Shown: positions 8,101 to 19,920 of the stretch, in pieces | Position numbering within the stretch: the first letter of the stretch is position 1 | Layout: every line of letters begins with the position of its first letter | Origin: Verrucomicrobiota bacterium | GTDB lineage: Bacteria; Verrucomicrobiota; Verrucomicrobiia; Verrucomicrobiales; Verrucomicrobiaceae | Length of the DNA stretch: 60,210 bases | Direction of reading: 5' to 3' | NCBI GenBank assembly: GCA_963204975.1 | Contig: CAUJJC010000349.1 | Coordinates: 1-60,210 of the forward strand | Made by a program: the position numbers and the translations under genes | The notes under the pieces: model-generated | Seen by the model: only the letters and a program-made list of their open reading frames with translations | Databases searched by the model: none | Told to the model about the DNA's origin: nothing

Positions 8101-10012
8101 CCTCATACACCTCGAGCATCCCTGCGTTGACGATGCCCATGTCCATGCCCGCTTTGATCGCGTGGAAGAGGAAGGCGCTGTGCATCGCCTCGCGCACCTT
8201 GTTGTTGCCGCGGAAGCTGAAGCTGATGTTGCTCACGCCGCCGCTCACCTTCGCACCGGGGAGGTTCTGCTTGATCCAGCGCGTCGCGTTGATGAAGTCG
8301 AGCGCGTAGTTGTTGTGCTCCTCCATGCCGGTCGCGACGGTGAGGATATTGGGGTCAAAGATGATGTCCTGTGGATTGAAGCCCACCTCGTCCACGAGGA
8401 TGCGATAGGCGCGTTCGCAGATGCGGATCTTATCTTCGTAAGTCGCGGCCTGGCCTTTCTCATCGAAAGCCATCACCACGGCGGCGGCACCGTAGCGCTT
8501 GATGATGCGGGCGCGTTCGCGGAAGGCTTCTTCGCCTTCCTTCATCGAGATGGAGTTCGCGATGCCCTTGCCTTGCAGCATCTTGAGCCCGGCTTCGACG
8601 ACTTCCCACTTCGACGAATCGACCATGATCGGAGCCTTGGTGATTTCGAGTTCGGGCTGAAGCAGCGCGAGGAACTTCGTCATCATCTCCACGCCATCAA
8701 TGAGGCCCTCGTCCATGCAGACATCAATGACGTTCGCACCGCTCTCCACCTGCTGGCGCGCTACACCAACAGCTTCCTCCAGCTTGCCTTCCTTGATGAG
8801 CTTGGCGAACTTCGGCGAGCCCGCCACGTTCGTGCGTTCGCCGATCATGAGGAAATTCGCATCCTTCGTGACATTGTAGGCTGAGACGCCGGACAAACGC
8901 ATGATCGGCTCCGGCGTTGGCACATGGCGTGGCTCGATGCCTTTCACTGCCTTCGCGATGGCGGCGATGTGCTCTGGCGTATTGCCGCAGCAGCCGCCCA
9001 TGATGTTGACGAAGCCTGACTTCGCGAAGTCCGTGGCGAAGCGTGCCATGTCATCTGGCAGCAAATCAAAGCCCGTGGGTGCGAGCGCATTCGGCAGACC
9101 TGCATTCGGATAGGCCGAGACAAAACATCCCGCCTTCGCCGCGAGTTCAGAGATGAAGGGACGCATCTCATCGGGTCCAGCCGAGCAGTTCATGCCGATG
9201 CTCAACGGGTTCACATGCATCATCGCATTGAGGTAGCCTTCCACATCCTGCGCGGAGACCATCATGCGACCATTCACCATCGCGCCGGAGATCTGCACAG
9301 GCAGATACACGCTGTCTTTTTCAAACACTTCCTGAATGGCGAACAACGCCGCCTTCGCATTGAGCGAGTCAAAGATCGTTTCCACCAGCAGCGTGTCCAC
9401 ACCGCCTGCGATTAGCGCACGCACCTGGTGCATGTAGGCCAGCTTTGCCTGATCGAAGGTCATCGGCCTGAAGGACGCATCGTTCGCATCCACCACCGCT
9501 GACAACGACACCGTCATCGGTCCGATCGCCCCCGCGACGTAACGCTTCACGCCCGTGTCATTCGCCACCCGATCTGCCCACTTCCGGCATTGCTGCGCGG
9601 ACATAAAATTGATGTCCCAGGCGACTTCATTGACGAAAGCATTCTCAATGACGCCCTGATAAAACTCAGGGTCCTTACGCCCTCCGTGCTCGCGCGGGTC
9701 TTCGATGAACAGATCGCTCTGTGCCACCGAGGTCGCACCAAAGGTATTCGTCTCAATGATGTCCGCCCCGGCTTCCAGGAAGCGCCGATGAATGTCCTCG
9801 ATCACACTCGGCGCGGTAATGCTCAGGATGTCGCCGTTGTTGAGCAAGTCCTTGTCGTTCTTCGCGAAGCGAGTGCCGCGAGCGATCTCCTCGCTGAGTT
9901 GGCCCTTCGCCTTGTATTCACGGATCGTGGTGCCCATCGCGCCATCAATGACGACGATGCGCTGGCGCATGAGAGCTTCGAGTTCAGACCGGATAGCAGA
10001 GCCTTTGGACAT
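5156..10012 (-). CDS. metH: Cobalamin-dependent methionine synthase carrying a large inserted kinase segment
   Basis: 1618 residues from the ATG at 10012 ([15 protein letters not shown]); an ATG 13 codons upstream is less likely. MetH is normally about 1230 residues. Homocysteine domain: about 10-345, with zinc ligands in GMNCSAGP and GGCCGN (339-344). Pterin domain: about 370-640 ([14 protein letters not shown]). Cobalamin cap: about 660-765. Residues about 775-1114 are an insertion unlike MetH (annotated separately). The B12 fold resumes with [12 protein letters not shown], cobalamin ligand His1144, and the AdoMet activation domain ends the protein ([29 protein letters not shown]). All catalytic motifs are intact and the frame is open throughout, so the gene may still be functional. 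It is divergent from alaS and convergent with the HMA gene. Confidence 0.93.
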   Translation of the reverse strand: MSKGSAIRSELEALMRQRIVVIDGAMGTTIREYKAKGQLSEEIARGTRFAKNDKDLLNNGDILSITAPSVIEDIHRRFLEAGADIIETNTFGATSVAQSDLFIEDPREHGGRKDPEFYQGVIENAFVNEVAWDINFMSAQQCRKWADRVANDTGVKRYVAGAIGPMTVSLSAVVDANDASFRPMTFDQAKLAYMHQVRALIAGGVDTLLVETIFDSLNAKAALFAIQEVFEKDSVYLPVQISGAMVNGRMMVSAQDVEGYLNAMMHVNPLSIGMNCSAGPDEMRPFISELAAKAGCFVSAYPNAGLPNALAPTGFDLLPDDMARFATDFAKSGFVNIMGGCCGNTPEHIAAIAKAVKGIEPRHVPTPEPIMRLSGVSAYNVTKDANFLMIGERTNVAGSPKFAKLIKEGKLEEAVGVARQQVESGANVIDVCMDEGLIDGVEMMTKFLALLQPELEITKAPIMVDSSKWEVVEAGLKMLQGKGIANSISMKEGEEAFRERARIIKRYGAAAVVMAFDEKGQAATYEDKIRICERAYRILVDEVGFNPQDIIFDPNILTVATGMEEHNNYALDFINATRWIKQNLPGAKVSGGVSNISFSFRGNNKVREAMHSAFLFHAIKAGMDMGIVNAGMLEVYEDIPKELLTKVEDVLLNRHPGATEALVEYAEQFKGVAGAKKQEVDLAWRDAPVEKRLEHALLKGLTDFIIPDTEEALAKYGVPLKVIEGPLMDGMKVVGDLFGEGKMFLPQVVKSARVMKQSVAVLTPVMEAEKARKKREREFYIYVANQTIDALASGGHVSLHPNCRYKPYPGLSIEERQLEVKFAAQLGADLHAAAREYRKRYGIVLDRNSVQELCPEYAASRQSRQKWSVATLEPAGAFADWMFDMLTREAKPGDTVIFNAGGQGSGKTTATRRLPKHERVVLIMDGTMQNLSRSREHLRHCFNYGLRVDVRFIYCSWPKAIANMIKRAIKDEGGGRIVPLPRSAGGHYQAARTVLTLVEEFADAEDATALVVDNSGIEPSIQSLDWLAEHLNEPIDKLIQQGQNTLHDIFQFNADDPDYTPEALSQFLGSYQPGCRRNFQGDRDCDTGVTARCGSASEHATPRGASTVSGGSEEGLSASDLIPAEAAQQGGGKFLIATVKGDVHDIGKNIVGVVLACNGFEVTDMGVMVPCEKILDKAREIGADVIGLSGLITPSLDEMMHVASEMERQGFKVPLLIGGATTSAAHTAIKIAPHYSGPVVHVLDASRSVPVTTSLISEEHKAAFVAANEQRHDDMRAKYGQKKARDILGIDAARANKFTCDWSSVEIATPAFTGVKRVLTEGGDMAISLEELRRFIDWSPFFHTWELRGRWNSKEQTFSSAWDEADKKAGAEAEAAKLYRDANTLLDQIIAEKRFTPKGVVGFFEANSVGDDIALANGPTFHSLRQQQIKKDTPNYALADFIAPKDSGRTDYLGGFAVTIHGGDEFAKTFDDKQDPYSSIIVKALADRFAEAFAEWLHQQSRFQCGIEKPGDLSNDDLIREKYRGIRPAPGYPAQPDHTEKATLFSVLNATENTGCELTESFAMHPGASVSGLYFNHPQAKYFGISTDLGKDQMEDYAARKGMSLATVEKWLSSWLSY
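6671..7690 (-). other. In-frame insertion in metH encoding a P-loop kinase (zeta-toxin-like) segment
   Basis: About 340 residues sit between the cobalamin cap helix (ending MEAEKARKK) and the linker [15 protein letters not shown] that precedes the B12 fold. They hold a Walker A motif [12 protein letters not shown] at residues 898-909 of MetH (Lys907), then [10 protein letters not shown], a VRFIYCSW strand, [13 protein letters not shown] and ALVVDNSG. This order resembles zeta-toxin/ATP-binding kinases, and P-loop motifs have no place in MetH. The DNA is visibly less GC-rich than the flanks around 7000-7700. Near 6828-6832 the protein-like reading appears to change frame: one frame gives [16 protein letters not shown]... 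and ends [13 protein letters not shown] at 6664, while the frame continuous with metH gives Cys/Arg/Gly/Ser-rich filler. Boundaries are my estimate from MetH family sequence, good to about ten residues. Confidence 0.8.
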
Positions 10013-10391
10013 GGCTGCGATGCTACCTGGACTATCCCGCCTTTCAACCAATCATATCAACGCATCATGATTTGAAGATGTGTTGGAGCCGTCTTGTGGT
10101 GCGATCACTGGCTGCATGTGCCATTGAGGCCTTCGAGTTTGGCTCAGCGACAGGTGCCAATGCCCAACAGGTGCTGTTCTCGATTCGTGTTTGAGACAGC
10201 GGGAGCGGAGCGCGTGGCATCGTGCATGGATGCGTGAAACGAGTCCATCTTGCGCTCACGTTTCAGACCTGTGGAAGTGTTGCGTGAGGCAATCAGGTTT
10301 CCCGAGGTGCCCAGTATCCTGCCCACGTCCATCGTGTTTTCCGTGGTCAATCCCGAATCACCCGCCATAATCCGCGCTCCCTTTTCCAGCC
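10013..10391. other. Divergent metH-alaS intergenic region
   Basis: 379 bases hold the start regions of two divergent housekeeping genes, so both promoters should be here. I looked for a B12 box or S-adenosylmethionine/S-adenosylhomocysteine riboswitch motifs on the metH side and recognised none. No convincing ORF or terminator hairpin was found. Short ORF readings across it look like chance. Confidence 0.5.
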
Positions 10392-13475
<3,084 letters not shown>

Positions 13476-13507
13476 GACCAGCGCGCTGCCGACCTCGTTA
13501 CGACTCC

Positions 13508-14701
13508 ATGTCCGATCCCACGTTTACCCCGCCGCCCGAGTCGCAGCGAGGCACGCCAGGCAAACTTCATCACGCGGTGCCAGCATTGGCGATCCAGATC
13601 GTCGGTGGTGGCCGTGCGGGCGGCCCTGCGCTCACGAAGGAGCAGAAGCGCTTCAATCAACTGGTGGGAAAGATCAAAGCGATCCGCGCCAAGATTGACC
13701 GCTTCAAGGAGGTGGACCAGGAGCTGCGCCATCTCGGCCAGAAGATGATTCTTCCCGCCGAGGAGAAGTTAACTCTCGCCCAGCGGGATCTGGTGCTGGC
13801 CATGCACGCCTCGCCGCACAAGTCGATGCTGACCAAGCGGCAGCACCAGAAGTTCCGTCAGGTGATGAACGCGGAAATCACGATGCTGCTGAAGACCATG
13901 TTCCTCGCCGAGGATGCGCAGTTGCGGAGGCTGTTCGGTGTCTATTCGGAGACGGGCATGTCTTATGAAGAGATGGAGGCCGAGTCCGCGAAGCAGGCGC
14001 GGGAGGAAGCGGCCCGATGGTTCGGCGACGACGTGGATGCGGACGATCTGGACGATCCGGAGAAGGTCGAGGAGCTGCTCAAAAGAAAAGCGGATGCCGA
14101 GCGCGAAGTTGAGAACGAGGAGCCCGAGGCGCGGAAGAAGTCCAAGGCGCAGCTCGATGCCGAGTCGAAGCGCAACTCGGCCGAGAGCGCGGTGAAGAAG
14201 ACCACGCGGCAGATCTATCTCGACCTGGTGAAGCATTGTCACCCCGACCGCGAGCAGGATGAACTCAAGCGCGCGGAGAAGACGGAGTGGATGAAGCAGA
14301 TCACGGCGGCCTATGATGTGGATGACCATCTGCGCCTGCTGGAGATGCAGATGACCTTGCTGACCGAGCGCGAGAACGCCTTCGCCGACTTCACGGCCAA
14401 CGAGTTGAAATACTTCAACGAGTCGCTTCAGCGGCAGTTCGTCACCCTCGAAGACGAGATGATGATGTCCCATCCGTTGCACACCGGGAATATGTTCGGC
14501 AGGCTCTTCCACCCGAACCGAAGCATCATGCTTCGTGAATTGGAGGCGGAGCAGCACAGCCTGAAGCACCGCACCAACGCCGTGGGGCTGAACGCGAAAC
14601 TGATCACCAGCGAGCAGGGCTTCCGGCGCTACGTCATCGATTATGTGCTACCGCCGACGAGAGACCAGGAGGACGTTGATTTTGGGGATATTTTCAGGTG
14701 A
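13508..14701 (+). CDS. J-domain-containing protein (DnaJ-like, HPD motif)
   Basis: 397 residues. The N-terminal part (about 40-235) is long, charged and helical with coiled-coil character, including the acidic DDVDADDLDDPE stretch. A J-domain-like helix pair lies at about 230-290: RQIYLDLVKHCHPDRE with the HPD triad at 245-247, then EKTEWMKQITAAYDVDDHL. The remaining ~110 residues are unknown. The HPD triad stimulates DnaK ATPase in J proteins. No zinc fingers or G/F region are present, so it is not DnaJ itself. It starts 32 bases after alaS and runs into the leader of the DAHP synthase gene. Confidence 0.7.
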   Translation: MSDPTFTPPPESQRGTPGKLHHAVPALAIQIVGGGRAGGPALTKEQKRFNQLVGKIKAIRAKIDRFKEVDQELRHLGQKMILPAEEKLTLAQRDLVLAMHASPHKSMLTKRQHQKFRQVMNAEITMLLKTMFLAEDAQLRRLFGVYSETGMSYEEMEAESAKQAREEAARWFGDDVDADDLDDPEKVEELLKRKADAEREVENEEPEARKKSKAQLDAESKRNSAESAVKKTTRQIYLDLVKHCHPDREQDELKRAEKTEWMKQITAAYDVDDHLRLLEMQMTLLTERENAFADFTANELKYFNESLQRQFVTLEDEMMMSHPLHTGNMFGRLFHPNRSIMLRELEAEQHSLKHRTNAVGLNAKLITSEQGFRRYVIDYVLPPTRDQEDVDFGDIFR

Positions 14702-14756
14702 GGCTGGCCACGCTGATTCCCTTGTGCTCTGGATTGCGGCTGAATTTCCCAAGCTC

Positions 14757-15800
14757 ATGATCCGCACCACCGATCTCCATATCAGCGCGAACACGCCGTT
14801 GCCGACGCCCACTTCTCTTCATGAAGAGGTTCGCGCCAGTGAGCGCCACTCGTTGCTGGTCAATGAATCGCGCGAGACGATGGCCCGGATACTTTCTGGC
14901 GAGGACAAGCGCTTCCTGGTCGTCGTGGGACCTTGTTCGGTGCATGATCTGAAGGCCTGCCACGAGTATGCCGAGCGATTGGCCGCGTTGAGCCGTGAGC
15001 TGAGGGACCAGTTGTTCATCGTGATGCGCGTGTATTTCGAGAAGCCCCGCACCACTGTGGGCTGGAAGGGGCTCATCATGGACCCTGGCATGGACGGCAC
15101 GAACGACATCCTGACCGGCCTGCGACTCGCACGCACCTTTCTGCGCGATGTGCTCGATCTGGGGTTGCCCACTTCGACTGAGATGCTCGATCCCATCACG
15201 CCGCAATACATCGCTGACCTCATCTGCTGGAGCGCCATCGGTGCCCGCACGACTGAGTCCCAGACGCATCGCCAGATGGCCAGCGGTTTGTCGATGCCAG
15301 TCGGGTTCAAGAACGCCACCTCGGGCTGCGTGACTGCCGCCGTGAATGCCATCGTGGCCTCGCGACAACCGCAGACATTTCTGGGCATCAATGAGGAAGG
15401 CCGCGCCAGCGTGGTCACCACCACGGGCAATCGCTTCAGCCATCTCATCCTGCGCGGCGGTGACGATGGTCCGAATCACGACGAAGCCTCGGTAGGCAAG
15501 GCTTTGGCATCCCTGCAAAAGAACGGTCTGCCGCCCCTGCTGATGATCGACGCCAGCCATCAGAACTGCGCGAAGGACTGCCGCCAGATGCCCGATACCT
15601 TCCGCGAGATCGTGCGCCAACGCGCTGCGGGCAATGTGGGCATCATTGGTGCCATGCTGGAAAGCCACCTCGTCGCAGGTGCGCAGCCGATGAGTGATTC
15701 GAAGGATGCGCTCGTGTATGGGAAATCGATCACTGATCAATGCATCGACTGGGAGATGACTGAGGTGCTCCTGCGCGAGGCGGCCGAGAAGCTCGCGTGA
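14757..15800 (+). CDS. 3-deoxy-7-phosphoheptulonate (DAHP) synthase, class I
   Basis: 347 residues from the ATG at 14757 (MIRTTDLHISANT); a longer reading back to 14643 overlaps the J-domain gene and adds unrelated residues. Family motifs: VVVGPCSVHDL, MRVYFEKPRTTVGWKGL, STEMLDPITPQYIADL, GARTTESQTHRQMASGLS, GFKNATSG and IDASHQNC. These are the PEP, erythrose-4-phosphate and metal-binding segments of AroF/G/H-type enzymes, which start the shikimate pathway. Which isoenzyme type it is cannot be told, so no specific symbol is given. The next gene follows after 40 bases. Confidence 0.95.
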   Translation: MIRTTDLHISANTPLPTPTSLHEEVRASERHSLLVNESRETMARILSGEDKRFLVVVGPCSVHDLKACHEYAERLAALSRELRDQLFIVMRVYFEKPRTTVGWKGLIMDPGMDGTNDILTGLRLARTFLRDVLDLGLPTSTEMLDPITPQYIADLICWSAIGARTTESQTHRQMASGLSMPVGFKNATSGCVTAAVNAIVASRQPQTFLGINEEGRASVVTTTGNRFSHLILRGGDDGPNHDEASVGKALASLQKNGLPPLLMIDASHQNCAKDCRQMPDTFREIVRQRAAGNVGIIGAMLESHLVAGAQPMSDSKDALVYGKSITDQCIDWEMTEVLLREAAEKLA

Positions 15801-15840
15801 GTGGTCATTGAATTCCCGATGCACTGCGGAATCTTCGGCA

Positions 15841-16695
15841 ATGCTCCGCCTCGTCTCCCTCCTCATCGGTCTCGGCATCTGCTTTGCAGCCAAGGGTCAA
15901 TTTCCCGGCAATTGGACCGAACCATTCCCGCCCCACAAGATCGCAGGCAACCTCTACTACGTTGGTTCGCGCGATCTCGCCTCGTATCTGGTGACCTCTA
16001 ACGAGGGCCACATCCTCATCAACAGCAGCCTCGAAGAGTCCGTGCCGCTCATTCGCGCGAGCATCGAGCAGCTGGGCTTCAAGTTCACCGATGTGAAGGT
16101 GTTGCTCATCAGCCACGCCCACTCCGATCACTGCGCAGGCAGCGCTGAAATCATCAAGCTAACGGGTGCTCAATACATGGTGATGGAACCCGATGCGTCC
16201 GCCGTGGAAAGCGGCGGAGCCAGGAAGAGCCGCATCAAGAACAAGGCAGACTACACGCAGTTCCCGCCCGCCAAGGTGGACCGCGTGCTCAAGGATGGCG
16301 ACGAAGTGAGGGTCGGTGATGCCGTGGTCGTCGCCCATCTCACGCCCGGCCACACACGCGGCTGCACCACATGGACGATGAAAGCCGATGGTCTCAACGC
16401 TGTGATCATTGGCAGCCCCAATGTGAACCCTGGCTACGTGCTCGTGAACAACCCCACCTATCCATCCATCGCCACGGACTACGAGCAGTGCTTCAAGGTG
16501 CTGAAGGCACTCCCTTGCGATCTCTTCCTCGGTGCCCACGGCGGATATTATGGCATGGAGAAGAAGCATGAGGCACTGAAGTCCAGCACCGCCAATCCCT
16601 TCATCGATCCCCAGGGCTACCAGCGCTACGTCAGCGAGAAGGAGCAAGCTTTCCGAGCAGAATGGGAGCGTCAGAAGAGTTCTTCGGCAAAGTAG
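15841..16695 (+). CDS. Exported metallo-beta-lactamase-fold hydrolase, subclass B3-like
   Basis: 284 residues from the ATG at 15841 (MLRLVSLLIGLGICFAAKG, a signal peptide). Zinc ligands: HAHSDH with His92, His94, Asp96 and His97, GHTRG with His171, and GAHGGYYGM with His233. This set and its spacing is that of subclass B3 (His116-X-His118-X-Asp-His121, His196, His263). The N-terminal W...PFPPHKIAGNLYYVGS segment is also B3-like. Periplasmic location is expected. Whether it hydrolyses beta-lactams cannot be read from sequence; environmental B3 homologues range from weak to strong activity. Confidence 0.85.
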   Translation: MLRLVSLLIGLGICFAAKGQFPGNWTEPFPPHKIAGNLYYVGSRDLASYLVTSNEGHILINSSLEESVPLIRASIEQLGFKFTDVKVLLISHAHSDHCAGSAEIIKLTGAQYMVMEPDASAVESGGARKSRIKNKADYTQFPPAKVDRVLKDGDEVRVGDAVVVAHLTPGHTRGCTTWTMKADGLNAVIIGSPNVNPGYVLVNNPTYPSIATDYEQCFKVLKALPCDLFLGAHGGYYGMEKKHEALKSSTANPFIDPQGYQRYVSEKEQAFRAEWERQKSSSAK

Positions 16696-16712
16696 ATGGT
16701 GAGATTGATGTT

Positions 16713-16745
16713 TGAGGAATTTAACATGTCATGTTAAATTTCTCA
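16713..16745. repeat. Palindrome at the 5' border of the ATPase gene
   Basis: A 16-nt arm TGAGGAATTTAACATG, one central T, then CATGTTAAATTTCTCA, with one mismatch between arms. The core is TTTAACATG-T-CATGTTAAA. It lies 17 bases after the stop of the preceding gene and ends two bases before the ATG of the ATPase gene. The same palindrome recurs at the gene's other end. Confidence 0.92.
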
Positions 16746-16747
16746 TA

Positions 16748-17926
16748 ATGAACTACATCGCCCGCGCCATCGAACCATCCCTGATCAAGGCCGCGAAGAG
16801 CTTCCCCTGCGTGGTGCTCACCGGTCCACGCCGATCAGGCAAAACGCACCTGCTCAAGCGCCTCTTCCCCAAGGCCCAGTATTACCTGCTCGAAGACCCC
16901 GACGTGATCGGACGCTTCCGCAACGACCCCCAAGGCTTCCTTGATGCGCTCAAGCCGCCAGTGATTCTCGACGAGATTCAGAACGTGCCGGAAGTCTTCA
17001 ATTACGTCCGCACTCGCATCGACCAGCAGCCGCGCAAGACAAGTCAGTGGTTCCTCACCGGCTCGCAGGAATCCAGCCTGATGCGCAACGTCACCGAGTC
17101 CATGGCCGGGCGTGCGGCGATCATGCAGTTGTTGCCCTTCGCTGCTTCCGAAACACCGAAAGCCACCCTCTTGCGCGGTGGTTACCCGGAAGTGCTCGCG
17201 CGTCCTCAGGCGGCGCAGTTGTGGTTCAGCTCCTACTTGCAGACGTATCTCGAACGCGATGTGCGCGGTATCACCGCCGTGCAGGACCTCGCCATGTTCC
17301 GCCGCTTTCTCGCGTTGCTCGCTACACGTCACGGCCAGATCTTGAACAGGTCCGACCTCGCCGCACCGCTGGGCATCAGCGTCCCTTCGGTGGGTCGATG
17401 GCTGGACATTCTGGAAGCCACCGCGCAGATCATCGTGGTGCAGCCCTACTTTGAGAACCTGGGCAAGCGCATCATCAAATCGCCACGCATCTACTTCTCC
17501 GACTCCGGCCTCGCCTGTCATTTGCTGGGCATCGACACCGACGCAGAGCTGGAAAAGTCCCCCTTCCTAGGTGCCATTTTTGAAGGCTTCATCGCCTCTG
17601 AAATCGTCAAGGCGCAGGTCAATGCAGGCCGCCGTCGCGAGCTGTATTACTTCCGCGATCAACAGGGACTGGAAGTGGACTTCCTCGTGCCCGGCAAGAA
17701 CGCCTCGGTCACCTTGATCGAAACCAAGGCGTCCAAAACCGTGCATTCACACATGTCCAAGCCCATGCAGTCGCTCGCGGCTGCATGGTCACAAAGGCCT
17801 AGCGCTGGCGGCATTCGCCAGTTGCTCGTCAGTCGCGCTTCCGCGTCACCAGTCACGCGCTCCAGAGCCATCGCTCCGGGCGTGGAGACCATTGCCTGGC
17901 GCGAACTCGCCACCGAGCTGCTTTGA
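16748..17926 (+). CDS. AAA+ ATPase with DUF4143 C-terminal domain
   Basis: 392 residues from the ATG at 16748; a TTG at 16712 would start inside the palindrome and is unlikely. The N-terminal AAA domain has Walker A GPRRSGKT (26-33), Walker B VILDEIQ (72-78) and an FLTGSQ sensor-1-like segment. A winged-helix/DUF4143 part follows, with SYLQTYLERDVR, LNRSDLAAPLGISVPSVGRWL, FSDSGLACHLLG and EVDFLV. The C-terminal EVDFLV...LIETKAS pattern is the nuclease-like fold seen in this family. The family is widespread, often multicopy, and its role is unknown; a mobile-element or toxin-antitoxin-like role has been suspected. The stop codon lies inside the downstream palindrome, so the gene is exactly enclosed. 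Confidence 0.9.
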   Translation: MNYIARAIEPSLIKAAKSFPCVVLTGPRRSGKTHLLKRLFPKAQYYLLEDPDVIGRFRNDPQGFLDALKPPVILDEIQNVPEVFNYVRTRIDQQPRKTSQWFLTGSQESSLMRNVTESMAGRAAIMQLLPFAASETPKATLLRGGYPEVLARPQAAQLWFSSYLQTYLERDVRGITAVQDLAMFRRFLALLATRHGQILNRSDLAAPLGISVPSVGRWLDILEATAQIIVVQPYFENLGKRIIKSPRIYFSDSGLACHLLGIDTDAELEKSPFLGAIFEGFIASEIVKAQVNAGRRRELYYFRDQQGLEVDFLVPGKNASVTLIETKASKTVHSHMSKPMQSLAAAWSQRPSAGGIRQLLVSRASASPVTRSRAIAPGVETIAWRELATELL

Positions 17927-17958
17927 GGAATTTAACATGCCATGTTAAATTCCTCAAA
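17922..17958. repeat. Palindrome at the 3' border of the ATPase gene
   Basis: A perfect 18-nt arm, TTTGAGGAATTTAACATG, a central C, then its exact complement ending CTCAAA. It includes the TGA stop of the ATPase gene at 17924-17926. Core TTTAACATG-C-CATGTTAAA matches the upstream copy except for the centre. It lies 20 bases from the convergent sulfite reductase stop. It could act as a bidirectional terminator as well as an element end, but there is no T-tract. Confidence 0.92.
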
Positions 17959-17978
17959 CACGGGCGTGCCTGTGTAAC

Positions 17979-19775
17979 TTATTCTGCCGCGCTCACTTTC
18001 TCGCCCGCGAGCTTCGCAGCACGTTCGGCGAGTTCGATGTGGAACTGCTCCGGCGTCGGCTCAGCGCCCTTGGTGCGGGTGCGGGCGAACCAGTCGGCAA
18101 AGATCTCTCCTTCGTTGCGCTCGGCTTTGAAGGCTTCGAGGAAGGTGCGGACCTTGGCTGGGATTTCGTCGCCGAGCACGGACTTGAATTCGAGGCCAGC
18201 GAGCGTGTTACCGCGGATGCTGCCGCCGACGAACATCGCATACTTGTTTGGTGCGCGACCCACGAAGCCGAAGTCGGCATTGTAGGGGCGTCCGCAGCCG
18301 TTCGGACAGCCGGTCATGCGGAAGAGGATCGGCTCGTCCTCGAGGCCGAGTTCCTTCAGGATCGGGTCGATCTTGTCGAGGATGCCAGGCAGGGCGCGTT
18401 CGGACTCGCTGAGGCTCAAGCCGCAGGTCGGCAGGGCGACGCAGGCGTGCGCCACTTTGCGAGCGCGGGTGAAGCCGGCTTCGTTGGCATGCACCACGCC
18501 GTGCTTAGCGAGGATGGCATCGACTTGCGCCTTCTGCTCAGGAGACACGTCCGCGATGATGAGGTTCGTGTTCGCGGTGACGATGAACGGCAGGTCAAGC
18601 GTGGTGGCGATCTCAGCGAAGGCGCTGCGATACTTCGGTCCGTTTTCGCGGTCCGCGATGCGGCCCATGTTCACATAGACGGCGCAGAAAAGCTTGCCGT
18701 CGCCTTGCTCGTGCCAGCCGAGGTTGTCTTCGACGGAGTCAAAGTGCAGCGGTTTCGGTGCCTCGGTGACAATGCCAGGAAGGCGGCGCACAACTTCGGC
18801 GCGGAAGCCGTCGAGGCCCATCGTTTGCACGGTGTATTTGAGACGCGCGTTCTTGCGCTCGGTGCGGTTGCCGTGATCGCGCTGCGTGGTCACGACTGCT
18901 TCGATCGCATCGACGACGTTCGCGCGCTTCGCGTAGAGCAGCGGCTGGCCGAGAAACGGACGCGTGCTGAGCTGACCGTGGCTCATGCCGAAGCCACCGC
19001 CGACGGTGATCGTGTAGCCTTCGACCTTGCCGTCCACGACGTGCGGCACGAGGCCCACGTCTTGCGAGTAAATGTCCGAGTCATTGATCGGTGCGATGGC
19101 CACGCCGATCTTGAATTTGCGCGGCAGGTAAACCTTGCCGTAGATCGGATCGTCGCCTTCAGCAGCCTTCGTTTGCTCGCGCACAGCGGGGTTCACTTCC
19201 GGGTCCTTGATCCACTCAGGGTCGATCTTCTCGCCATCGAGCCAGATGTCCGCATACGCGGTGGAGCGCCACAGGAAGCGCTGGCTGATTTCTTCCGTGA
19301 GGCGCTGCGTGTCGGCGTGGACTTCGTCCTTGATCGGTGCCGCAGGTCCCATCGTGTTGCGCACCACGTCGCCGCAGGCACCCATGGTGGAGAGGCCGCT
19401 GTGGCAGACGTTGCTGATGACTTCCTTCACGCCGCCCTTGAGCACGCCGTGGAGCTGAATGCCCTGGCGGTTGGTGAGGCGCATGTTGCCGCAGGCCTTC
19501 GTGCACAGGTCGTCGTGGATCATCCACTGCTTCGCGCTGATGCGTCCGCCGGGCATCTTGCTGCGGATCATGAAGCTCCATGCCTTGTCCTTCTTTTCCT
19601 TGGAAAGCTGGGCGCGCAGATCGCGGTCGTCCTGCTGGTAGGAGCCGTGGTGCTTCATGAGGATGTTGCTGTCCTCAGGGATGTTCGGCGTCGTGGTGTC
19701 GGCGAACAGGGCGGCGAGATCCCCACGCAGACCTGCGGAGGCGAGTTTGATGTCTTCGACGGAGGCTTTGCTCAT
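17979..19775 (-). CDS. cysI: Assimilatory sulfite reductase haemoprotein (beta subunit)
   Basis: 598 residues from the ATG at 19775 (MSKASVEDIKLAS), the usual CysI length of about 570-600. Two ferredoxin-like nitrite/sulfite reductase half domains are visible. Siroheme-4Fe4S ligands are Cys445 and Cys451 (ACVALPTCGLSLSE) and Cys490 and Cys494 (TGCPNGCG). The segment SERALPGILDKID also matches CysI. It reduces sulfite to sulfide for cysteine synthesis. No cysJ, cysH or cysG neighbour is in the window, so the electron donor (flavoprotein or ferredoxin) is unclear. An inverted repeat at 19867-19893 lies about 92 bases upstream. Confidence 0.93.
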   Translation of the reverse strand: MSKASVEDIKLASAGLRGDLAALFADTTTPNIPEDSNILMKHHGSYQQDDRDLRAQLSKEKKDKAWSFMIRSKMPGGRISAKQWMIHDDLCTKACGNMRLTNRQGIQLHGVLKGGVKEVISNVCHSGLSTMGACGDVVRNTMGPAAPIKDEVHADTQRLTEEISQRFLWRSTAYADIWLDGEKIDPEWIKDPEVNPAVREQTKAAEGDDPIYGKVYLPRKFKIGVAIAPINDSDIYSQDVGLVPHVVDGKVEGYTITVGGGFGMSHGQLSTRPFLGQPLLYAKRANVVDAIEAVVTTQRDHGNRTERKNARLKYTVQTMGLDGFRAEVVRRLPGIVTEAPKPLHFDSVEDNLGWHEQGDGKLFCAVYVNMGRIADRENGPKYRSAFAEIATTLDLPFIVTANTNLIIADVSPEQKAQVDAILAKHGVVHANEAGFTRARKVAHACVALPTCGLSLSESERALPGILDKIDPILKELGLEDEPILFRMTGCPNGCGRPYNADFGFVGRAPNKYAMFVGGSIRGNTLAGLEFKSVLGDEIPAKVRTFLEAFKAERNEGEIFADWFARTRTKGAEPTPEQFHIELAERAAKLAGEKVSAAE

Positions 19776-19866
19776 GGTGGGAAAAGGTGGGGGGCTTGCC
19801 CGCGAACGGGGCGCGGAGTGTGGCGCGAGAATCGCCGAAAGCAAGCGGGTTGCAAGTTAAATTCCC

Positions 19867-19893
19867 AATTGTCTATGGGGAAAGTAGATAATT
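19867..19893. promoter_or_regulatory. Inverted repeat upstream of cysI, possible operator
   Basis: AATTGTCTA, a 9-base spacer, then TAGATAATT: arms match at 8 of 9 positions in an AT-rich patch within GC-rich DNA. Spacing and position upstream of cysI suit a dimeric regulator of sulfur metabolism. Which regulator is unknown. Confidence 0.4.
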
Positions 19894-19920
19894 GTGCGGG
19901 CGCAGCGATTCTGCCATGAA

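Noticed and set aside
10013..10391. Cobalamin or SAM/SAH riboswitch upstream of metH
   Set aside because: I searched by eye for the conserved boxes on the metH strand and found none; a covariance-model search would settle it.
18039..19919. 626-residue plus-strand open frame opposite cysI
   Set aside because: High-GC antisense shadow; His/Arg/Ala/Val-rich without domains, while cysI on the other strand has all motifs.
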